This document shows, piece after piece, positions 1-7,049 of a stretch of 11,642 bases of DNA (the first letter of the stretch is position 1; the number at the start of each line of letters is the position of its first letter). Source of the stretch: Pseudomonadota bacterium (GTDB taxonomy: Bacteria; Pseudomonadota; Alphaproteobacteria; Paracaedibacterales; CAIULA01). The notes under the pieces are model-generated. The model was not told the DNA's origin. It saw only the letters and a list, made by a program, of their open reading frames with translations, and did not search any database. The translations under genes were made by a program, and so were the position numbers. The stretch spans positions 1-11,642 of the forward strand of contig JAJZHT010000026.1 of NCBI GenBank assembly GCA_021804455.1, read 5' to 3'.

Positions 1-87
1 AAGAAACATCTTAAAACAGGGTTGCGCACCCAACTTCGTTTGGGTGTGGCTTACCACCTGAAAACAGTTTACATCACAAAATCTTAA
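1..87 (+). CDS. possible C-terminal end of an unidentified protein (partial)
   Basis: The first frame is open from the window edge for 28 codons and ends at TAA (85-87). The peptide ends in LRLGVAYHLKTVYITKS. The stop lies inside the left arm of a strong inverted repeat, as expected for the end of a transcription unit. I do not recognise the sequence. A stretch this short could be open by chance, so this is a weak call based on position only. Confidence 0.35.
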   Translation, partial: KKHLKTGLRTQLRLGVAYHLKTVYITKS

Positions 88-131
88 AAAAGGGTTAAGA
101 AGGCACACTGATTCCTTTTTTAAGAGGATTT
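79..131. terminator. AT-rich inverted repeat, probable terminator after the left-edge gene
   Basis: CTTAAAAAAGG (83-93) and CCTTTTTTAAG (114-124) are perfect 11-base complements around a 20-base loop. AAAT (79-82) and ATTT (128-131) extend the stem past a 3-base bulge. A competing shorter hairpin (97-103 with 114-120) is also possible. The A-run and T-run flanking a small GC core resemble a factor-independent terminator that could work from either side, but the GC content is low. Confidence 0.45.
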
Positions 132-183
132 CAAAAAAGTCCCAATCCTAAGCCCTACTGTCGGTTTTTTACTTGATATAGCT

Positions 184-304
184 AGCTCCCTCTAAAAGGA
201 CCCCATCGTCCTTGGTCTCTGATCTTCGACCGCTTAACTCCCCTGTAAAGGGGACTCTCTATGAACGTCGCGTCTCAAGAGGCGCCTCCCTTATCCTCTT
301 TTTT
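184..304. repeat. cluster of four small hairpins, candidate palindromic repeat or structured RNA
   Basis: Four stem-loops follow one another. AAGGAC (196-201) pairs with GTCCTT (208-213). GGTC (214-217) pairs with GACC (228-231). TCCCCT (239-244) pairs with AGGGGA (249-254) around a GTAA loop. GCGTCT (270-275) pairs with AGGCGC (280-285) with one G-T pair. Six T residues (299-304) follow the last one at a distance. The CTCCCTCTAAAAGG and CTCCCCTGTAAAGGGG segments look like related terminal hairpins of a small palindromic element, but no second copy exists in this window. It could equally be a small RNA on either strand. Confidence 0.35.
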
Positions 305-305
305 A

Positions 306-335
306 TTGATTCAACCCTAACCCATTCAGCATAGT
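306..335 (+). promoter_or_regulatory. candidate sigma-70 promoter for the alpha/beta hydrolase gene
   Basis: TTGATT (306-311, four of six consensus bases) lies 18 bases upstream of CATAGT (330-335, four of six). It would start transcription near 342 and leave a leader of about 40 bases. Both boxes are weak, so this is a candidate only. Confidence 0.25.
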
Positions 336-380
336 GACTTAATCCAACATTATGCTCCCTGTTTTAAGTAGGTAAAGAAA

Positions 381-1223
381 ATGTCTAAAACTCAGATAAT
401 TACATTGAAAAGGGATCAATTTTGTTTGAAAGCCTCTGTGTTAGGGAATGGACCTGTGGCTCTTGCAATCGGCAGTCATACGTATTACCCACGTACATTT
501 TCTGAACTCTTAACGACTAAATTAAAATTGGTTTGTGCTGATACTCGTGGATTTGTTACAAGGAATTCACAACACCGCAAAGACGATTTTACGCTTGATA
601 ATATTGTCGTGGACACGGAAATAATTCGCAAATCGATTCAAACCGATAAAGTCATCATTATCGGTCATTCAATCCATGCTTTTATGGCCCTTGAATACGC
701 TCAAAGATTTCCTGATGCAGTCAGTCACCTCGTCCTTATTGCCTCAAGCCCTATAGGAGGTTCTGACATTTACAAAGAAGCCGATCGATATTTTGAAGAG
801 TCTGTGTGTCCTGAGAGAAAAGCCGCATTCGCTGCAAAGATGCGTAACCTTACAGAAAACACCCATCCATCTTTTATAGAACGCATGATCGCCTTTGGAC
901 CAAGGCTTTGGTACAATTATTTGTTTGATGCTTCTCCCCTTTGGAAAAACGTGGAGGTTAATACAATCGGCGCCGATATTATATGGGGTTCTATGTTTGC
1001 CAACTACAACACAGAAAAAGCATTAAAAACAGTTCAATGCCCTATACTCCTTGCTCTGGGAAGATACGATTATTTTAACCCCCCTCATTTATGGGAAAAA
1101 TATCGTGATCATGCTTTAGATCTTACAATTCGGATTTTTGAAAAAAGCAGCCACACTCCCCAACTTGAGGAACCAAAAAATTTTGACGATGAACTTTTAA
1201 AATGGTTGGAACAAAAAATATAA
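381..1223 (+). CDS. alpha/beta-fold hydrolase
   Basis: This 280-residue protein is a cytoplasmic-type alpha/beta hydrolase with no signal peptide or membrane segment. The nucleophile elbow GHSIH puts the catalytic Ser at residue 97. LALGRYD places the acid at Asp230, and SSHTPQLEEP places the His at 258, so a complete Ser-Asp-His triad in the usual order is visible. ADTRGF near residue 53 corresponds to the conserved strand before the oxyanion region. The length is normal for the family, which includes proline iminopeptidases, esterases and haloalkane dehalogenases; the substrate cannot be told from sequence. The start has only a weak AGG 8 bases upstream. The TAA stop is followed with no gap by the 3' CCA end of a convergent tRNA gene. 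Confidence 0.85.
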   Translation: MSKTQIITLKRDQFCLKASVLGNGPVALAIGSHTYYPRTFSELLTTKLKLVCADTRGFVTRNSQHRKDDFTLDNIVVDTEIIRKSIQTDKVIIIGHSIHAFMALEYAQRFPDAVSHLVLIASSPIGGSDIYKEADRYFEESVCPERKAAFAAKMRNLTENTHPSFIERMIAFGPRLWYNYLFDASPLWKNVEVNTIGADIIWGSMFANYNTEKALKTVQCPILLALGRYDYFNPPHLWEKYRDHALDLTIRIFEKSSHTPQLEEPKNFDDELLKWLEQKI

Positions 1224-1300
1224 TGGTCGGAACGGCGGGATTTGAACCCACGACCCCTATCCCCCCAGAATAGTGCGCTACCAGGCTGCGCTACGTTCCG
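1224..1300 (-). tRNA. tRNA-Pro, anticodon GGG
   Basis: On the minus strand this folds as a complete 77-base cloverleaf with encoded CCA. The acceptor stem CGGAACG/CGTTCCG is perfect. The D-arm is AGCGCAGCCTGGTAGCGC. The anticodon stem CTATT/GATAG closes the loop CTGGGGG, giving anticodon GGG (plus-strand 1264-1266), which reads proline CCC and CCU. The T-arm is GTGGG-TTCAAAT-CCCGC. The discriminator is A. The 3' end touches the stop codon of the hydrolase gene, and just beyond it the minus strand reads TTATATTTTTTG, which can serve as the transcript-ending U-run. Confidence 0.97.
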
Positions 1301-1312
1301 ACTCTGGAAAAG

Positions 1313-1341
1313 ACTATAACCTCAACACCTCAGAAAGGCAA
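1313..1341 (-). promoter_or_regulatory. promoter of the tRNA-Pro gene
   Basis: On the minus strand, TTGCCT (1336-1341, four of six consensus bases) is separated by exactly 17 bases from TATAGT (1313-1318, five of six). The -10 box ends 12 bases before the tRNA 5' end at 1300, a normal distance for a tRNA with a short leader. Confidence 0.6.
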
Positions 1342-1404
1342 TGCAAAAGCGTTTTCGTATAGAATTATAAAGTGACATTACCTCACAAAAAACGATTTTA
1401 AAGC

Positions 1405-1432
1405 TTGACACGGAAATATGATCCTTCAAAAT
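1405..1432 (+). promoter_or_regulatory. promoter of topA
   Basis: A perfect TTGACA (1405-1410) is followed after 16 bases by CAAAAT (1427-1432, four of six consensus bases). Transcription would start near 1439, leaving a leader of about 50 bases before the TTG start at 1489. The TTG inside this -35 box is also the first in-frame start of the longest possible topA frame; a promoter here argues against that start. Confidence 0.5.
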
Positions 1433-1488
1433 ACGGAACTATCTGTTTTGATAGATTTTTCTGGTTAATTCATTTAGGAACTTGCATC

Positions 1489-3927
1489 TTGAGCAAAAAT
1501 GTTGTCGTCGTTGAATCACCAGCCAAAGCGAAAACCATTAATCGCTATTTGGGAAAAGATTTTTTGGTTTTGGCAAGTTATGGCCATATTCGGGATTTAG
1601 CAGCCCGTAATGGTTCTGTAAACCCAGAGGATCACTTTGCAATGACCTGGGAAACCAGTGAAAAATCAGAAAAACAAATCCGTGAAATTATCCAGGCCGT
1701 TAAGGGGGCGGATTGTCTTTACCTCGCCACCGACCCTGACAGAGAAGGAGAGGCTATATCCTGGCATGTTCAAAAAGTTCTAGAAGAAAGAAAGGCCTTA
1801 AAAGGAACACAGATCCAAAGGATTGTTTTTCATGAAATTACTCAATCGGCTATTAAGCAGGCTCTCGAAAACCCAAGGCAAATTAACGTATCGTTGGTTG
1901 AGGCTTATCTAGCCCGACGGGCCTTGGATTATTTGGTGGGATTCACATTATCGCCCGTATTGTGGCGTAAATTACCTGGTTCACGATCAGCCGGTCGTGT
2001 GCAATCTGTTGCTTTACGATTAATTGTGGATCGCGAACAAGAGATAGAAACATTTAAAAGTCAGGAATATTGGACCATCTCTGCCTTGTTGTTAACACCA
2101 CGTTCTCACATTTTTACAGCACGATTAACTCATTTTGATGGGAAAAAGCTGGAAAAATTTGATATCCCCAACCAAAAAACAGCGGAAACGCTTGTGGCAA
2201 CCCTTATGCCTCAACCACTTCAAGTCCTTGATATTGAAAAGAAACAGGTTAAACGGCATCCCGCGGCTCCTTTTATTACCTCAACCCTTCAGCAGGAAGC
2301 ATCACGAAAACTCGGTTTTGGTACCAGTCGCACCATGCAACTTGCCCAGCGCTTGTATGAGGGGGTAGAAATAGCCGGAGAGGTTACCGGCCTTATTACC
2401 TATATGCGTACTGACAGTGTAGCCTTATCGGCAGAAGCGGTGCAACAGGCAAGAGAGTTTCTTTTAAAAGCCTATGGTAAAGAATATGTCCCCCACCAAC
2501 CACGGCAGTTTAAGAATAAAGCCAAAAATGCCCAAGAAGCTCATGAAGCCATTCGTCCCACCACTTTATCACGCCATCCCCAGGAAGTTGCAGCCTATTT
2601 AGACGAGGCGCAATACAAGCTGTATGATTTGATTTGGAAAAGAACCCTGGCTTCCCAAATGGAAAGCGCCGTATTTGATCAGGTCAGTGTGGATATCGGT
2701 AATCAAGATCACACGACCCTCTTTCGTGCAACAGGCTCTACCCAGGCTTTTGATGGCTTTTTAAAACTTTATCAAGAAGGCACCGATGAGGAAACAGAGC
2801 CCCATGTTGAGGGTGAAAACCTTTTACCTGTTTTGAACCTCAAAGAGCCCATAGAAAAACAATCTATGACTCCAGAACAACATTTTACTCAGCCTCCTCC
2901 CCGCTACAGCGAGGCCAGTTTGGTTAAAAAACTTGAAGAGTTAGGGATTGGTCGCCCGTCCACGTATGCTTCTTTGATTCAGGTTCTTCAAGATCGTCAT
3001 TATGTTCGGTTAGAAAAGAAACAATTCATTCCTGAAGATCGTGGCCGTTTAGTTACTTCTTTCCTGGTACATTTTTTCAAAAAATATGTTGAGTATGATT
3101 TTACGGCCCATTTGGAGGAGCAATTAGATGAAATTTCTTCTGGACAACAATCGTGGGAAGAGGTTATGCAAACCTTTTGGCGCGATTTTTACCAAACTGT
3201 TGAAGATACCCAACCTTTAAGAGTTACAGAAGTCATTGAGAAATTAGAACAAGACCTCAGTCACTATTTATTTCAAGACCTGCCAAAAGAACAACGCATT
3301 TGTCCCAGTTGCCAGCAAGGGCATGTTAGCTTAAAACTGGGGAAATTTGGCGCTTTTTTGGGTTGTTCTCGTTATCCTGAATGTCGATACACCCGTCCTT
3401 TAGGCCAACCTGAGTCAGACAATCATGCTTCCTTCGATCCAAATGAGCCTCTTATTTTGGGAACAGATCCTGAAACAGGAGAAGAGGTGACTCTTCGTAA
3501 GGGGCCATACGGTCCCTATGTTCAATGGGAAGGATCTGAGGCACTGAAGAATCAAGACGAGGATCAAGAGACCTTGGGAAAAACCAAGAAAAAAAAACGT
3601 GTTACGAAATCCAAACCCAAACGGGTTTCCATCCCCTCAGGTTTTAAATTCGAGGACGTTACATTGGCTGTGGCTTTAAAATTAAAAGAATTGCCGAAAC
3701 AAATCGGTCTTCACCCTGAGACATCGGTTCCTGTTTCTTTGGGAATTGGCCGATTTGGTCCTTATGTTAAGTATGGCGACCAATTCGTTTCTGTACCAAA
3801 ATCTGATAATATTCTGGACCTTAGTCTTGATCGGGCCTGTGAAATTATTCAACAAAAGGCCAGCAAACCGAAACGGGTTTCTAAAGCTTCTTCTTCAACG
3901 GTGAAAAAGAAGAAAAAAACTTCCTAA
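1489..3927 (+). CDS. topA: DNA topoisomerase I (type IA)
   Basis: This enzyme relaxes negatively supercoiled DNA by cutting and passing single strands. The 812-residue protein opens with SKNVVVVESPAKAKTI, the start of the Toprim domain with Glu9, and carries DPDREGE at 82-88 for Mg2+ binding. The cleaving tyrosine is Y305 in TYMRTDS. A four-Cys zinc ribbon uses C605, C608, C626 and C632. Two C-terminal topoisomerase repeats follow, with GPYGPYV near 672 and FGPYVKYG near 756, joined by a Lys-rich linker and ending in a basic tail. I chose the TTG start at 1489 because the family begins at that point and TAGGAA lies 9-10 bases upstream. The frame is open back to 1405, but those 28 codons contain the likely promoter. 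Length is slightly below E. coli TopA (865 residues). Confidence 0.97.
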   Translation: MSKNVVVVESPAKAKTINRYLGKDFLVLASYGHIRDLAARNGSVNPEDHFAMTWETSEKSEKQIREIIQAVKGADCLYLATDPDREGEAISWHVQKVLEERKALKGTQIQRIVFHEITQSAIKQALENPRQINVSLVEAYLARRALDYLVGFTLSPVLWRKLPGSRSAGRVQSVALRLIVDREQEIETFKSQEYWTISALLLTPRSHIFTARLTHFDGKKLEKFDIPNQKTAETLVATLMPQPLQVLDIEKKQVKRHPAAPFITSTLQQEASRKLGFGTSRTMQLAQRLYEGVEIAGEVTGLITYMRTDSVALSAEAVQQAREFLLKAYGKEYVPHQPRQFKNKAKNAQEAHEAIRPTTLSRHPQEVAAYLDEAQYKLYDLIWKRTLASQMESAVFDQVSVDIGNQDHTTLFRATGSTQAFDGFLKLYQEGTDEETEPHVEGENLLPVLNLKEPIEKQSMTPEQHFTQPPPRYSEASLVKKLEELGIGRPSTYASLIQVLQDRHYVRLEKKQFIPEDRGRLVTSFLVHFFKKYVEYDFTAHLEEQLDEISSGQQSWEEVMQTFWRDFYQTVEDTQPLRVTEVIEKLEQDLSHYLFQDLPKEQRICPSCQQGHVSLKLGKFGAFLGCSRYPECRYTRPLGQPESDNHASFDPNEPLILGTDPETGEEVTLRKGPYGPYVQWEGSEALKNQDEDQETLGKTKKKKRVTKSKPKRVSIPSGFKFEDVTLAVALKLKELPKQIGLHPETSVPVSLGIGRFGPYVKYGDQFVSVPKSDNILDLSLDRACEIIQQKASKPKRVSKASSSTVKKKKKTS

Positions 3928-4056
3928 CTTGATTTTCAAGATTTAGAGCGCACCAAACCTTACTTTCTTGTTAAATGGGGTCTAAATATTAAGAAGAAAA
4001 TTTTCATAAGGGATCAAGCAACTTCAAAAAACCTAGCAATCTTATCACAATCACCA

Positions 4057-4062
4057 TATAAT
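4057..4062 (+). promoter_or_regulatory. -10 box of the secreted-orphan gene
   Basis: A perfect TATAAT lies 35 bases before the ATG at 4098. The best -35 candidate at 17 bases spacing is TAGCAA (4034-4039), with only three consensus matches. It suggests this gene has its own promoter rather than depending on topA readthrough. Confidence 0.45.
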
Positions 4063-4097
4063 AGGAAAGTTTTTTTACTGTTGTTGGAGTGTCTAAG

Positions 4098-4904
4098 ATG
4101 ATTTTTCCACTCAAAATTGTAGGTTTGGTTTTAGGATTAACGTTGGTCACAGCCCATGCGGCTGATTCCGACTATTGGCAACATTTTGAAAAGGAAAATA
4201 GCCAAAACGGCACTACCTTGATGCAGCATATCCAAAATTTGTCTGTCATCACAGAAAATGAGGTTAAGAATCAGTACAATAAAGAGGCCTTAGCCTATTT
4301 TCTTGCCACAGGAGGGAAAAAGGGTTTCCGTAAACAGCCCGCCACACAAGGGGAAAGAGAAACGTTGGTTAAAGCACTGGTAACATTAACCCACTTACAT
4401 CGTAGCTCTGAGCAAAAGAAAGGGAAAGGAAGATTCCATTTTCTTAATCTGGTTGAGACTCGACAGCAGTATGGTTTAGAATCTAAAGATTCCAAGATCC
4501 AAAGCCATCTAGACCAAGCCCATGCCATCATTACCCATACTTTGTTGGCAAAAGCTTATATTGACCTCAGTTCGGTGCAACGTGATGATAAGCCCAAAAT
4601 TCAAGCAACCGTAAGAGGTTCTTATCTAGGCCCTGTTTTCAAAACCCACACCCTTTCAAACACGGATGAAAATCAAACTCATTGGTTTACTCAATTTATC
4701 AACGATATGAAAGAAAAAGAGATTGACCTTATTGTGAAAACATCTTTAAAAAGCCAACACACCATAGACCAAGTGCAGCTTCAACAAATTCAAAATTTTT
4801 TAAGAGGAATTCTCACACCCCCTGAAACAAAGGAAGGAAAATTTTTTGTGGGGCTTTTTAAATATGCTGTGGAAGGTGCCCTAAATAAGACCCAAGAATT
4901 TTAA
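4098..4904 (+). CDS. secreted protein of unknown function
   Basis: I do not recognise this 268-residue protein. It has a clear Sec signal peptide: MIFPLKIVGLVLGLTLVTAHA with cleavage expected after Ala21 (AHA before ADSDYW). The mature part of about 247 residues has no cysteine, no further membrane segment and no lipobox. It is rich in Gln, Lys, His and Thr and looks mostly helical, so a soluble periplasmic or exported protein is likely. The ATG at 4098 is preferred over an in-frame GTG at 4089, because GGAG (4086-4089) overlaps that GTG but sits 8 bases before the ATG. It has its own TATAAT upstream and converges on murA with only 18 bases between the stops. Confidence 0.8.
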   Translation: MIFPLKIVGLVLGLTLVTAHAADSDYWQHFEKENSQNGTTLMQHIQNLSVITENEVKNQYNKEALAYFLATGGKKGFRKQPATQGERETLVKALVTLTHLHRSSEQKKGKGRFHFLNLVETRQQYGLESKDSKIQSHLDQAHAIITHTLLAKAYIDLSSVQRDDKPKIQATVRGSYLGPVFKTHTLSNTDENQTHWFTQFINDMKEKEIDLIVKTSLKSQHTIDQVQLQQIQNFLRGILTPPETKEGKFFVGLFKYAVEGALNKTQEF

Positions 4905-4922
4905 AACTTTAAACGCCAAAGG

Positions 4923-6188
4923 TTAGGCTGCGATTCTTTCAATCATGGCCCCGCAGGCTCCTAATTTTTGCTCTAAATTTTCATAACCGCGATCCAGGTG
5001 ATAGACACGATTGACGATGGTCTCTCCCTGAGCGGCCAGTCCAGCCAATACCAAACAAACAGACGCACGCAAGTCTGTTGCCATAACTTCCGCTCCACTT
5101 AAACTTTTAACCCCTCTAACCAGAGCGGAGGCATTATGAACTGTGATATGGGCCCCCATACGACACAGCTCTGGCACATGCATAAAACGATTTTCAAAAA
5201 TTGTTTCCGTAATCATGGAGGCACCCTGACAAACACTCATCACGGCCATGATTTGGGCCTGCAGGTCTGTTGCAAAACCAGGGTAAGGTTCTGTCATGAT
5301 GTCCACCCCTTGGATAGGAATCGTCGGTGCTCGCACTCTTAATCCTTGCTCTGTTGCCTCAAGAGAGGCCCCTGCTTGTTTTAAAGTACCAGCAACTTGG
5401 GCAATTAGATCAACGGACGTATGGGTTAATTCTAACTCTCCTCCTGTGATGACAGCCGCCATCGCGTAGGTTCCTGTTTCAATACGATCTGCAACAACAC
5501 AGTGTTGGGCCGAATGTAACCCTTCAACCCCTTGAATGGTGATAGTATCGGTGCCCGCACCTGTAATCTGGGCCCCCATCGCATTCAGACAGTTCGCCAA
5601 ATCAATAATTTCGGGTTCTCGGGCGGCGTTAATAAGGCGTGTTTTCCCCCTGGCAAGGGTTGCTGCCATCATTAAATTCTCGGTTGCTGTAACACTGATT
5701 AACGGCATGGTGATATCAGCCCCCGTAAGGCCTTGAGGGGCTTGGGCATGGATATAACCTTCGGTTAAGTCAATATGGGCCCCTAATTGCCTTAGCCCGT
5801 TTATGTGAATATCAACCGGACGCGTACCAATGGAACACCCCCCGGGCAAAGAAACCTTGGCCTGTCCTGTGCGCGCCACTAAGGGGCCCAGGACCAAAAT
5901 TGAGGCTCGCATTTTTCTGACTAAATCATAGGGAGCAACCGTATTCGTAATATCCTTAGCCCATAACTCAAAGCGATCCTGTTCTGTGTCAATCTGAACG
6001 CCATGTTGATCTAACAACAACGTCATGGACTGAATATCGCTGAGTTTTGGAACATTGGTTAGGGTTAATTTCTGATCGGTTAGTAAACAAGCCGCCATTA
6101 AAGGAAGGGCAGCATTTTTAGCGCCGCTGATACGGATCTGACCATGAAGGGGCACACCGCCCACAATACGAATTTTTGCCAGTGACAT
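4923..6188 (-). CDS. murA: UDP-N-acetylglucosamine 1-carboxyvinyltransferase
   Basis: MurA transfers enolpyruvate from PEP to UDP-GlcNAc, the first committed step of peptidoglycan synthesis, in the cytoplasm. The 421-residue length matches the family. Visible key residues are K24-N25 in SGAKNAALP, the catalytic Cys118 in [14 protein letters not shown] (Cys115 in E. coli), Asp308 in YPGFATDLQ, and Arg400 in HLDRGYENL. Having Cys rather than Asp at the loop position predicts fosfomycin sensitivity. It lies 24 bases downstream of dcd on the same strand and is probably cotranscribed. Its Shine-Dalgarno is weak (AGG about 12 bases upstream). A peptidoglycan gene shows the organism keeps at least part of cell-wall synthesis. 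Confidence 0.97.
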   Translation of the reverse strand: MSLAKIRIVGGVPLHGQIRISGAKNAALPLMAACLLTDQKLTLTNVPKLSDIQSMTLLLDQHGVQIDTEQDRFELWAKDITNTVAPYDLVRKMRASILVLGPLVARTGQAKVSLPGGCSIGTRPVDIHINGLRQLGAHIDLTEGYIHAQAPQGLTGADITMPLISVTATENLMMAATLARGKTRLINAAREPEIIDLANCLNAMGAQITGAGTDTITIQGVEGLHSAQHCVVADRIETGTYAMAAVITGGELELTHTSVDLIAQVAGTLKQAGASLEATEQGLRVRAPTIPIQGVDIMTEPYPGFATDLQAQIMAVMSVCQGASMITETIFENRFMHVPELCRMGAHITVHNASALVRGVKSLSGAEVMATDLRASVCLVLAGLAAQGETIVNRVYHLDRGYENLEQKLGACGAMIERIAA

Positions 6189-6212
6189 TATGAATTAGTA
6201 CCTATTTTCAGT

Positions 6213-6767
6213 TTAAAGCTTTGGTAAGGTTACGCCTGTTTGTCCCATGTATTTTCCCATTCGATCACGATAAGAAACTTCACAAGCGTGATCTGATCGG
6301 AAAAACAAAAATTGACAAACACCTTCGTTCGCGTAAATTTTAGCCGGAAGGGGTGTTGTATTGGAAAACTCTAGGGTAACATGCCCTTCCCATTCCGGTT
6401 CCAGGGGGGTTACATTAACGATAATACCACAACGGGCATAAGTTGATTTACCAAGACAAACGACTAATACATCCCTGGGAATTCTAAAATATTCCACCGT
6501 TCTGCCCAAAACAAAGCTATTCGGAGGGATAATACAAACATCAGCCTCCCGATGAACCAAACTGGTATCAGAAAAATTCTTAGGATCTACCAAAGCATTG
6601 TCAACATTGGTAAAAATCTTAAATTCGGTGGCTACCCGCGCATCATAACCATAAGATGACAAGCCATAGGAAATAACTCCCTGACGTTTTTGAGATTCTA
6701 CAAAAGGTTCAATCATTCGATTGTTAAGAGCTTGCTCACGAATCCAGCGATCCGATTGTATGGACAT
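6213..6767 (-). CDS. dcd: dCTP deaminase
   Basis: Dcd converts dCTP to dUTP, feeding dUMP and thus dTTP synthesis in the cytoplasm. The 184-residue protein has the family core [16 protein letters not shown] (from residue 106) with Ser108 and Arg112. It is followed by [15 protein letters not shown], carrying the catalytic Glu133, and by the C-terminal [14 protein letters not shown] that closes over the nucleotide in the homotrimer. [14 protein letters not shown] near residue 32 and the overall length match the alphaproteobacterial form more closely than E. coli Dcd (193 residues). It does not look like the bifunctional dCTP deaminase/dUTPase. It is first in a two-gene unit with murA. No convincing promoter or strong ribosome-binding site is visible upstream. 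Confidence 0.96.
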   Translation of the reverse strand: MSIQSDRWIREQALNNRMIEPFVESQKRQGVISYGLSSYGYDARVATEFKIFTNVDNALVDPKNFSDTSLVHREADVCIIPPNSFVLGRTVEYFRIPRDVLVVCLGKSTYARCGIIVNVTPLEPEWEGHVTLEFSNTTPLPAKIYANEGVCQFLFFRSDHACEVSYRDRMGKYMGQTGVTLPKL

Positions 6768-7049
6768 AATGCTTTCAACTTGGCTAAAAGATTTTATGTT
6801 TAATAAAGCCGAACTTGATAAATTCTACAATAAAAATATCTTGCTTACCCTTGATCACTTCGGATGCAAGATTCCACAATTTTTACCATGCAGTTAAAAT
6901 TTTAGACCCACCCCTAGGCTCCGGGGCCTTTCCATCTTGTTATATGCCATAAAAAGTTTTGCAAAATAAGCGAAATAGTGAATCTAGGCTTGATAAAATC
7001 TGTGTTTTATCGTACTCAAGCAGTATTACTTATATTTCAAGGATCTATC
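6768..7049. other. divergent intergenic region between dcd and the foldase gene
   Basis: This 282-base gap must hold the start signals for both divergent genes, but I find no clear sigma-70 promoter on either strand. It contains ATCTTGC (6838-6844) with GCAAGAT (6866-6872) around a 21-base loop containing TGATCA. It also contains a short GC-rich hairpin near 6911-6930 and GATAAAA (6992-6998) with TTTTATC (7005-7011) around a 6-base loop. Any of these could be an operator or leader structure. Confidence 0.5.

Larger units (their letters stand above)
88..380. other. gene-free, hairpin-rich intergenic stretch
   Basis: I see no convincing coding frame or tRNA here. The stretch carries the right part of the edge terminator, a run of short hairpins (196-304), a weak candidate promoter (306-335) and the leader of the hydrolase gene. 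A 6-base inverted repeat, AGCATA (328-333) with TATGCT (351-356), overlaps the end of that promoter. I looked for a two-piece tmRNA and an SRP RNA and found neither signature. Confidence 0.6.

Noticed and set aside
125..305. tmRNA or SRP RNA gene in the hairpin-rich stretch
   Set aside because: There is no tRNA-like T-arm with CCA, no tag-peptide reading frame on either strand, and no SRP Alu or tetraloop signature.
1224..1300. Possible attachment site of an integrated element at the tRNA-Pro 3' end
   Set aside because: No second copy of the tRNA 3' end and no integrase gene are present anywhere in the window.
4295..4531. Minus-strand frame of 78 codons inside the secreted-orphan gene
   Set aside because: The plus-strand gene has a signal peptide, a Shine-Dalgarno and a -10 box; the minus frame has none and a Trp/Cys/Pro-rich nonsense composition.
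4905..4922. Shared terminator between the convergent secreted-orphan gene and murA
   Set aside because: The 18-base gap has no hairpin or clear T-run on either strand; the two genes probably terminate inside each other.
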